Assembly: GCA_050179115.1 (NCBI GenBank)
Contig: JBFXFL010000036.1
Coordinates: forward strand, 1-30,107
Source of the DNA: JAGPUQ01 sp050179115
Lineage (GTDB): Bacteria; Pseudomonadota; Gammaproteobacteria; Pseudomonadales; Porticoccaceae
Reading direction: 5' to 3'
Length of the DNA: 30,107 bases
Shown: in pieces, positions 25,243 through 30,107 of the stretch
How positions within the stretch are numbered: position 1 is the first letter of the stretch
Layout of the letters: each line of letters begins with the position of its first letter
Program-made: the position numbers and the translations under genes
Notes under the pieces: model-generated
The model's database searches: none
Seen by the model: the letters and a program-made list of their open reading frames with translations, nothing else
What the model was told of the DNA's origin: nothing

Positions 25243-26013
25243 TTACTGAGCCAGAGGGTCCTGCCGGTAAAAGGCACTCAATTGCCGATACAGCTGGGGC
25301 CAGTACTCCACCAGTCGCGCCGGGGCTTCGAAAAAACATTCGCTGGTCACCGCGAAGAATTCACCCGCGTCCTGCAGGGCATAGGGATCGATGGGTAGCT
25401 CGTCGTCGCCATCGGTATCGGCGCGGTTTTCGAGGTCTTCCCAGGCCGCGGTGAAGGCCCGGGCCCAGGCCACCGGGTCCATGTCCGCATGCAGGGGTGG
25501 TGCGCCATTGGGACCACCGTCGCTGCGCATGTCGAGCTTGTGGGCCATCTCGTGGATCACCACGTTGTAGGCGTCCACGCCACTCGCGCCGGCGACGTCC
25601 TCCCAGGACAGGATTACCGCCCCGTGTTCCGAGGTTTCGCCGGTCAGGGGTTCGCGCTCGGTGTGGACGATGCCGTACTCATCCTCGCGGTCGTGGGCAG
25701 GAATGAAGGCTCCGGTGTAGAGAATCAGGGTCACCCAGCCGTCATACCACTCCAGGCCCAGTTCCAGCACCGGCACGGCCGCCATGGTGGCAATCCGGAG
25801 CTGCATGGCGTCGGTGATTTCGAGTCCGTCGGCGGCGATGAACTGCTTGCGCAGCAGAAAGCGCAGCGCCATGTCGCGCAGCCGCGTCCGCGCCTCGCCC
25901 CGATAGCGCGCCGCCACCGGCCAGTCCGCGATGGCGGCCTCCCAGGCTTCGACCGGAACCGCCAGGCGTTGCAGACGGCGACTTTCGCGCCAGCGGCGCA
26001 GGCGCTCGAACAT
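25243..26013 (-). CDS. mtfA: MtfA-type zinc-dependent peptidase, family M90 (256 aa)
   Basis: Cytoplasmic zinc aminopeptidase. In E. coli MtfA binds the repressor Mlc and so relieves repression of the glucose phosphotransferase gene ptsG. The zinc site is readable as H154-E155-x-x-H158 in VVIHEMAHKLDM, with the third ligand Glu in GEFFAVTSE (E218). Upstream, WYDGWVTLILYTGAFI and GAVILSWEDV are family-typical strands. Length is normal. It starts 8 bp after the DUF6306-like gene and is probably cotranscribed with it. No Mlc or phosphotransferase gene is in this window. Confidence 0.9.
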   Translation of the reverse strand: MFERLRRWRESRRLQRLAVPVEAWEAAIADWPVAARYRGEARTRLRDMALRFLLRKQFIAADGLEITDAMQLRIATMAAVPVLELGLEWYDGWVTLILYTGAFIPAHDREDEYGIVHTEREPLTGETSEHGAVILSWEDVAGASGVDAYNVVIHEMAHKLDMRSDGGPNGAPPLHADMDPVAWARAFTAAWEDLENRADTDGDDELPIDPYALQDAGEFFAVTSECFFEAPARLVEYWPQLYRQLSAFYRQDPLAQ

Positions 26014-26021
26014 CGCGGTGG

Positions 26022-26522
26022 TTAAGAACGCTCTTCCAGAAAGCGGTTGACGCGGGCGATATTGGCGTCGTGATTTTCCCGCATCGCGACCAGCTCGGTG
26101 CGCAATGCCGCATCGGCCACGCGCGGGATCATTTCGCCCAGACGTTTGGCCACCCAGCCCTGGCCGCGGTTGAGAAAGAACAGCCGTTCGCCCAGATCGG
26201 CGATGGCCATGGCGCGCTGATGGAAGTCACCCACCTTGAGCGAGGGTTCGCCACCCAGGCGCGGAATGGCCTCGATGAGCATCTTGCACCAGCGCGCTTC
26301 GTCGCCGTGGATGTCCGTCATCAGCTGGCGCTCGGGCGCGGTGGTGCACTGATCGCGGGACTCCCGCGCCACCCGGGTGCCGGCGCGCTCGGCTTCCAGC
26401 AACTGGTTGAGAAAGCCCACCAGTTCGGCCGGCTCGACCCGGTTCATGTAGGCGTCGCTGCCGGCGTCGGCACCGCAGACCGGAGAGCTCGGCGGTGCGG
26501 GATTATCTGGGGATGACGGCAT
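26022..26522 (-). CDS. DUF6306-like, ferritin-like helical protein (166 aa)
   Basis: Small helical protein. After a Pro/Ser-rich N-terminal tail (about residues 1-20) it has LVGFLNQLLEAERAGTRVA, then HGDEARWCKMLIEAIPRLGG, then AMAIADLGERLFFLNRGQGWV and a last helix with MRENHDANIARVNRFL. Glu, Asp and His recur at helix positions that in ferritin-like proteins would bind two metals (EAER, DEARW, ENH). I recall this pattern as DUF6306. Biochemical function is unknown. Start at ATG 26522, with AGGA about 12 bases upstream; a longer frame to 26579 would run into the promoter. It is divergent from moaA. Confidence 0.7.
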   Translation of the reverse strand: MPSSPDNPAPPSSPVCGADAGSDAYMNRVEPAELVGFLNQLLEAERAGTRVARESRDQCTTAPERQLMTDIHGDEARWCKMLIEAIPRLGGEPSLKVGDFHQRAMAIADLGERLFFLNRGQGWVAKRLGEMIPRVADAALRTELVAMRENHDANIARVNRFLEERS

Positions 26523-26558
26523 CGGGGGTGTCCTGTGCGGCGAGGGAAACTGGCCCGG

Positions 26559-26598
26559 AGTGTAGCAAAGCTCCGGCAAGCGGCGACCGTGCTACACT
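26559..26598. promoter_or_regulatory. Mirror-image divergent extended -10 promoters
   Basis: TGCTACACT (extended -10, TACACT) appears on the minus strand at 26567-26559 and on the plus strand at 26590-26598. Together they form a perfect 9-bp inverted repeat with a 22-bp centre. The minus copy gives a 30-base leader for the DUF6306-like gene. The plus copy gives a leader of about 190 bases for moaA. No clear -35 exists on either side. Confidence 0.55.
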
Positions 26599-26604
26599 TC
26601 AGGC

Positions 26605-26797
26605 ATCGCCGTGTGCCACCGCGGCGATCACAGACAAACTCCGAGCGCCGAAGCTCTAACTCCCCACCGTCCACCTCACCACCGTGCAGTTCACCAGTGA
26701 GAACAGGGGACAGGAATCCGGCGCCGAGAACCCGAAACGGGTTCTGAGGGATGCGCGGGAAACCGTTCGTCCTCCCCTTCCTGGAAAGGTGTTTGCC
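26605..26797 (+). promoter_or_regulatory. Long structured moaA leader, candidate molybdenum cofactor riboswitch
   Basis: The 5' untranslated region of moaA holds several hairpins. ATCGCCG/CGGCGAT is near the predicted start (26605-26630). An 8-bp stem AGAACCCG-AAA-CGGGTTCT spans about 26727-26745. CGG-GAAA-CCG (GNRA loop) is at about 26757-26766. An outer AGGGGA/TCCCCT pairing (about 26706 with 26775) encloses the last two. E. coli moaA has a Moco riboswitch in this place, with a GNRA hairpin. I could not confirm the conserved Moco core by eye, so this is inference from position and fold. Confidence 0.35.
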
Positions 26798-27772
26798 ATG
26801 TTACAGGACAGTTTTGGGCGCGAGTTTCATTACTTGCGCCTGTCGATCACCGACGTTTGCAACTTCCGTTGCACCTACTGCCTGCCCGATGGGTATGAAG
26901 GCAAGCCCGACCGTGCCTTTTTGAGCCTGGATGAACTGCGCCGGGTCGCCGCTGCCTTTGCCGCCACCGGCACCACCAAGATCCGCATCACCGGCGGCGA
27001 ACCCTCGGTGCGCGCCGATCTGCCCGCGATCATCGCAGCGGTGAAAGCGACACCCGGCATCCGTACCCTGGCCATCACCACCAACGGCTACAAGCTGCCC
27101 GAGCGCATCGACGCCTGGGCCGCGGCCGGCCTGGATGCGCTCAACCTCAGCATCGACAGCCTCGACCCCGCGATGTTTCACGCCATCACCGGCCACGAGC
27201 GCTTGCAGGAACTGCTCGACGGCCTCGACCGCGCGCTGGCACTGGGCATTGCGACAGTCAAGGTGAACACCGTGCTGCTGCGCGGTTGCAACGACAACCA
27301 GATCGACCGCTTTCTCGCCTGGCTGCGGGACAAGCCCATCACGCTGCGCTTCATCGAGTTGATGCAGACCGGCGACAACGGCGATTTTTTCCGCCGCCAC
27401 CATGTCGCGGGCGCGGATCTGCGTCGCCGCCTGCTGACCGAAGGCTGGACCCAGACCATCCGCGCCCAGGACGCCGGCCCGGCGCAGGAATTTCACCACC
27501 CGGATTATCGCGGCCGCATCGGCCTGATCATGCCCTACAGCAAGGATTTCTGCGCCACCTGCAACCGCTTGCGGATGAGCGCCACCGGCAAGCTGCACCT
27601 GTGCCTGTTTTCCGAGAACGGTATCGATCTGCGCCACCTGTTGCAGGCCGACGACCAGCGCGACGAGCTGATTGCCTTTTTGCGCGCGCGCCTGGCCGAC
27701 AAGAAAGTCAGCCATTTTCTCCAGGACGGTTTCAGCGGCGGCACCCGCCACCTCGCCATGCTCGGCGGCTGA
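26798..27772 (+). CDS. moaA: GTP 3',8-cyclase MoaA (324 aa)
   Basis: Radical SAM enzyme for the first step of molybdenum cofactor synthesis: it cyclises GTP to (8S)-3',8-cyclo-7,8-dihydro-GTP, used by MoaC. The N-terminal [4Fe-4S] ligands are C21, C25 and C28 in CNFRCTYC. GGEP is at 66-69 (followed by SVR, where most MoaA have L and R). The C-terminal substrate-binding cluster uses C252, C255 and C269 in CATCNRLRMSATGKLHLC. The protein ends in the two glycines known to be essential. ATG 26798 is preceded by GGAAAGG. First gene of moaABCDE-mobA, with a long leader. Confidence 0.97.
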   Translation: MLQDSFGREFHYLRLSITDVCNFRCTYCLPDGYEGKPDRAFLSLDELRRVAAAFAATGTTKIRITGGEPSVRADLPAIIAAVKATPGIRTLAITTNGYKLPERIDAWAAAGLDALNLSIDSLDPAMFHAITGHERLQELLDGLDRALALGIATVKVNTVLLRGCNDNQIDRFLAWLRDKPITLRFIELMQTGDNGDFFRRHHVAGADLRRRLLTEGWTQTIRAQDAGPAQEFHHPDYRGRIGLIMPYSKDFCATCNRLRMSATGKLHLCLFSENGIDLRHLLQADDQRDELIAFLRARLADKKVSHFLQDGFSGGTRHLAMLGG

Positions 27773-27786
27773 AGGAGGACATCACC

Positions 27787-28341
27787 ATGGCCAAAGTCTA
27801 TGCCGACCAGTTCGTGCCGTTGCGGATCGCGGTGCTCACGGTCTCCGACAGCCGCACCGAGGCCACCGACACCTCGGGACAACTGCTGGTGGAGAAACTC
27901 CGCGCCGCCGGTCATCAGCTCGCGGAAAAACGGATTCTGAAAGACGATCTCTACCGCATCCGCGCCCAGGTCGCGGTCTGGGCGGCATCCGACGATGTAC
28001 AGGTGGTGCTCATCACCGGCGGCACCGGCTTTACCGGCCGCGACTCGACACCCCAGGCAGTGGCACCCCTGTTCGACGTGACGGTGGAAGGTTTCGGCGA
28101 ACTGTTCCGGCAGATCTCCCACCGCGACATCGGTTCGTCCACGGTGCAGTCGCGGGCGCTCGCCGGTCTCTCCAACGGCACGCTCATCTTCTGCGTACCC
28201 GGCTCCACCAACGCCTGCCGCACTGCCTGGGACGGCATCATCGCCGAACAGCTCGACGCCACGCATCGCCCCTGCAATTTCGTCGCGCAACTCAAGCAGG
28301 TGCAGGGCGCGGACTGCGGCACCCGGGAAACTTTGTCGTGA
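27787..28341 (+). CDS. moaB: Molybdenum cofactor biosynthesis protein MoaB (184 aa)
   Basis: MogA/MoaB-fold protein that binds molybdopterin. In organisms where it replaces MogA it adenylates molybdopterin before metal insertion. The signature TGGTGFTGRDSTPQAV and the C-terminal CVPGSTNACRTAWDGII are clear. A strong GGAGGA site lies 8 bases before the ATG, and moaA ends 14 bp upstream. The stop codon overlaps the GTG start of moaC by three bases. In E. coli the role of MoaB is uncertain; here no mogA is visible, so MoaB may do that job. Confidence 0.95.
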   Translation: MAKVYADQFVPLRIAVLTVSDSRTEATDTSGQLLVEKLRAAGHQLAEKRILKDDLYRIRAQVAVWAASDDVQVVLITGGTGFTGRDSTPQAVAPLFDVTVEGFGELFRQISHRDIGSSTVQSRALAGLSNGTLIFCVPGSTNACRTAWDGIIAEQLDATHRPCNFVAQLKQVQGADCGTRETLS

Positions 28342-28393
28342 GCGGGCTCTCGCACCTCAATGCCGCCGGCGAAGCCAGCATGGTGGATGTCAG
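28338..28393 (+). CDS. moaC: MoaC, cyclic pyranopterin monophosphate synthase, N-terminal part (cut by assembly gap)
   Basis: A GTG at 28338 overlapping the moaB stop codon (GTGA) opens a frame reading SGLSHLNAAGEASMVDV after the start, which is the unmistakable N-terminus of MoaC. Eighteen complete codons are visible before the Ns. MoaC converts the MoaA product to cyclic pyranopterin monophosphate. Full-length MoaC has about 160 residues, so about 140 codons are missing because of the gap, not because of mutation. Confidence 0.9.
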
Positions 28394-28493
28394 NNNNNNN
28401 NNNNNNNNNNNNNNNNNNNNNNNNNNNNNNNNNNNNNNNNNNNNNNNNNNNNNNNNNNNNNNNNNNNNNNNNNNNNNNNNNNNNNNNNNNNNN
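28394..28493. other. Assembly gap, 100 N
   Basis: Exactly 100 undetermined bases, the conventional placeholder for a gap of unknown size. MoaC on the left lacks about 140 residues and MoaD on the right lacks about 60, so roughly 600 bases are likely missing in reality. Confidence 0.95.
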
Positions 28494-28558
28494 ACGACGC
28501 CACGCCGATCCGGCCGGGCGATGAGGTCGCCTTTTTCCCCCCCGCTACCGGAGGTTGA
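28494..28558 (+). CDS. moaD: MoaD, molybdopterin synthase small subunit, C-terminal part (cut by assembly gap)
   Basis: The frame after the gap reads DATPIRPGDEVAFFPPATGG and stops at 28558. This is the ubiquitin-like C-terminus of MoaD: the PGDEVAFFPP segment and the terminal Gly-Gly, which carries the thiocarboxylate sulfur for molybdopterin synthase. About 20 of roughly 80 residues are present. moaE starts 2 bases after its stop. The GGAGG ribosome binding site of moaE is formed by the codons of the Gly-Gly tail. Confidence 0.92.
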
Positions 28559-28560
28559 TC

Positions 28561-29037
28561 GTGACCGATGACGTGCGGATTTTGACGACGACCCTGGATC
28601 CCGCCGCACTGACCACGGAGCTGGTAAACGACCGCGCCCACAGCCAGGGCGCACTGGTGACCTTCGTCGGCATGGTGCGGGATTTATCCGCCAACCCGGT
28701 CACCGCCATGCAGCTCGAACACTATCCCGGCATGACCGAAAAATCCCTGGCCGCCATCATCGGCCGGGCGCGGGCGCGCTGGCCGCTGGGCCGGGTGCTG
28801 ATCGCGCACCGGGTCGGCCTGCTCCATCCCGGCGAACCCATCGTGTTCGTGGGCGTCACCGGCAGCCATCGGCGCGAAGCCTTCGCCGCCTGCGAATTTT
28901 TGATGGACTATCTGAAAACCGAGGCGCCGTTCTGGAAAAAGGAATTCACGCCGGACGGCGAACGCTGGGTGGAAGCCAAACCGAGCGACTGCGAAGCCGC
29001 GCAGCGCTGGCAGGCCGCCCAGCAACAGCAGCAATGA
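28561..29037 (+). CDS. moaE: MoaE, molybdopterin synthase catalytic subunit (158 aa)
   Basis: Large subunit of molybdopterin synthase. With thiocarboxylated MoaD it puts the dithiolene sulfurs into cyclic pyranopterin monophosphate. Clear motifs are GALVTFVGMVRD near the start, LEHYPGMTEKSL, RVLIAHRVGLLHPGEPIVFVGVTGSHR and the active-site lysines in LKTEAPFWKKE. I take GTG 28561 as start because GGAGG lies 6 bases upstream; a TTG at 28555 overlapping moaD is the alternative. mobA begins 10 bp after the stop. Confidence 0.95.
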   Translation: MTDDVRILTTTLDPAALTTELVNDRAHSQGALVTFVGMVRDLSANPVTAMQLEHYPGMTEKSLAAIIGRARARWPLGRVLIAHRVGLLHPGEPIVFVGVTGSHRREAFAACEFLMDYLKTEAPFWKKEFTPDGERWVEAKPSDCEAAQRWQAAQQQQQ

Positions 29038-29047
29038 CATCCCCGCC

Positions 29048-29602
29048 ATGAAGGCGATTGGCGCCCTGCTCGCGGGCGGCCAGTCCCGCCGCATGGGCAC
29101 CGACAAGGCGCTGCTGCCGATCGGCACCGGCACCCTGCTCGATCACATGCTCACCAAATTGCACGGGCTGGATATTGCCGAAGTAGTGATCTGTCGGAAT
29201 GCGCCGGGCTGTCTGCCCGACCTGTTGCCGGGATTGGGCCCGCTCGGCGCGCTGCACAGCCTGAGCCGCCAGTACCCCGGTCGGGATCTGCTGGTGGTGC
29301 CGGTGGATATGCCGCTGCTCTCTGCGGCGACGCTCGCGGCACTGCTGACGGCGGGCAGCGAGCCGTCACGGCCGCGCCATTACGAAGGTTATCTGCTGCC
29401 GCTGTGGCTGCCACTCGCCTCCGCCGCGATCCGCGCTATCGAAACGCGAGTGACCGATTCCTCCGCCGATCGGTCACTCGCGGCGCTGCTGCGGGACCTG
29501 AGCGCGGAAACCCTGCCGCTGCACGGTCCGGAAGCCGAGTTCGCCAACGTCAATACACCAGCGCAGTGGGAACTAATCGTGCAGAGGTTGATCGCGCCCT
29601 GA
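29048..29602 (+). CDS. mobA: Molybdenum cofactor guanylyltransferase MobA (184 aa)
   Basis: Transfers GMP from GTP to molybdenum cofactor to form the bis-MGD precursor used by the DMSO-reductase family (nitrate, formate, DMSO enzymes). The nucleotide-binding signature LLAGGQSRRMGTDKALL is at about 7-23, GPLGALHSL at about 63-71, the metal-binding VPVDMPLL at about 82-89, and the family's closing NVNTPAQWE near the C-terminus. Length is normal. Last gene of the moa cluster. Its presence implies that at least one MGD-type molybdoenzyme exists elsewhere in the genome. Confidence 0.95.
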   Translation: MKAIGALLAGGQSRRMGTDKALLPIGTGTLLDHMLTKLHGLDIAEVVICRNAPGCLPDLLPGLGPLGALHSLSRQYPGRDLLVVPVDMPLLSAATLAALLTAGSEPSRPRHYEGYLLPLWLPLASAAIRAIETRVTDSSADRSLAALLRDLSAETLPLHGPEAEFANVNTPAQWELIVQRLIAP

Positions 29603-29858
29603 TGAAGGCAACGAAACTGACGCCAAGTAGTTGCGGGAATCTAAAAGCGGACACCCCGCTGAAGGACCGGGTTCAAGGCCTGCATTCCTGGTGGCAATCA
29701 GCCGCCGCGCCCCGTACCCCCTTCTCCGGCTTGGCGCGGCGTTAACTTCGCGGGAGTTTCCAGCGGATCGACAGCGACCTCTCGGCTCTCGCCACGAAGC
29801 GTTGCCCAGCCGCTGGATCTGGAGTTCGCGACTCTATCTGCTGTTGTCCTTACTTTAC
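29603..29858. other. Spacer between mobA and the restriction gene, no gene seen
   Basis: About 256 bases between two convergent genes. A weak hairpin AGCGG-N5-CCGCT lies at about 29646-29660. No strong terminator, tRNA or convincing coding frame is visible. Confidence 0.5.
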
Positions 29859-30107
29859 TTACTGGCGCTCCCTCACCAGATTCACGAAACCTGAAATGTC
29901 CAGCAGCCAACGTTGCTGAGCCGGGCTGTAGCTGCCGTGCAGACTGCGCGGCACCACCAGTTGCAGGGAATGTGCCTGCATTTCGGCTGTCTGGTTCTCA
30001 CTGATGCCCGGTTCCAGCGTTGCCAGATGCTTGTTTTCGATCCGCTTTGCCTCCGACAGTACCTGCCGCCAGCGATCCTTACAGGTCGATTTCACACCAA
30101 GCATCGT
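29859..30107 (-). CDS. EcoRII-type restriction endonuclease, C-terminal end (cut by window edge)
   Basis: The frame runs leftward from the window edge to a TAA at 29859-29861, so only about 82 C-terminal residues are seen and the start lies outside. The sequence MLGVKSTCKDRWRQVLSEAK, then KHLATLEPGISENQTAEM and LQLVVPRSLHGSY, is typical of the C-terminal catalytic domain of EcoRII. There the Lys of the VKST/KTT strand belongs to the PD-(D/E)XK nuclease site. These enzymes cut CCWGG-like sites and are partnered with a cytosine-5 methyltransferase, which would be expected beyond the window. It converges with mobA. Function is from recall of the family. Confidence 0.8.
   Translation of the reverse strand, partial: TMLGVKSTCKDRWRQVLSEAKRIENKHLATLEPGISENQTAEMQAHSLQLVVPRSLHGSYSPAQQRWLLDISGFVNLVRERQ

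Noticed and set aside
29640..29700. tRNA or insertion-sequence end around the GGTTCAAG and GCGGACACCCCGC sequences
   Set aside because: No acceptor or anticodon stem can be formed around the T-loop-like sequence, and no matching second end or transposase is present.
29602..29745. A 47-codon frame starting on the mobA stop codon (TGATG)
   Set aside because: The overlap looks like coupling, but the translation has no recognisable feature and nothing else supports it.

Overview
The window is about 30 kb of GC-rich chromosomal DNA, apparently from a gammaproteobacterium. The best taxonomic evidence is the block ygfB-pepP-ubiH-ubiI with a divergent zapB-like/zapA pair, which is the arrangement known from E. 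coli and Pseudomonas. The rest points to an aerobic heterotroph that degrades lipids or other hydrophobic compounds. A run of 100 Ns shows that this is a draft or metagenome-derived scaffold. I cannot place it below class level.

Layout. (1) 1-2704: the 5' end of a Tat-signal protein and a complete MMPL/RND-type exporter on the minus strand, with five tandem 17-bp repeats just upstream of the exporter. (2) 3266-8537: a self-contained minus-strand operon for one full turn of beta-oxidation. It has a recognisable promoter and a 19-bp palindrome, then two different acyl-CoA dehydrogenases, a MaoC hydratase, a 17beta-HSD4-like dehydrogenase and a thiolase, and ends in a strong terminator. (3) 8610-13593: ubiquinone hydroxylases (ubiI, ubiH), pepP and ygfB on the minus strand, and zapB-like/zapA on the plus strand from a shared promoter region. 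(4) 13594-14073: a structured non-coding stretch where other gammaproteobacteria carry 6S RNA, and a 34-residue predicted membrane peptide. (5) 14074-19455: a 1793-residue membrane protein with a GH94 region like that of cyclic beta-1,2-glucan synthase but a different N-terminal half. (6) 19525-25089: a decayed CaiB-type CoA-transferase, a YdjA-like nitroreductase, a D-aminoacylase-like amidohydrolase and two ACMSD-type amidohydrolases, in an operon-like run. (7) 25243-29602: mtfA and a DUF6306-like gene on the minus strand, divergent from moaA-moaB-moaC-(gap)-moaD-moaE-mobA. (8) 29859-30107: the C-terminus of an EcoRII-type restriction enzyme, cut by the window edge.

How it works together. 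The beta-oxidation operon contains every activity needed to shorten one acyl-CoA by one cycle. The amidohydrolase run may be a second catabolic unit of unknown substrate. The molybdenum cofactor genes run from GTP to nucleotide-linked cofactor, apart from MoeA/MogA functions not seen here. I found no CRISPR array, tRNA, rRNA or intact mobile element. The best candidates for something undescribed are the membrane/GH94 chimera, the 34-residue peptide with its structured flanks, the 17-bp repeat array, and the amidohydrolase operon.
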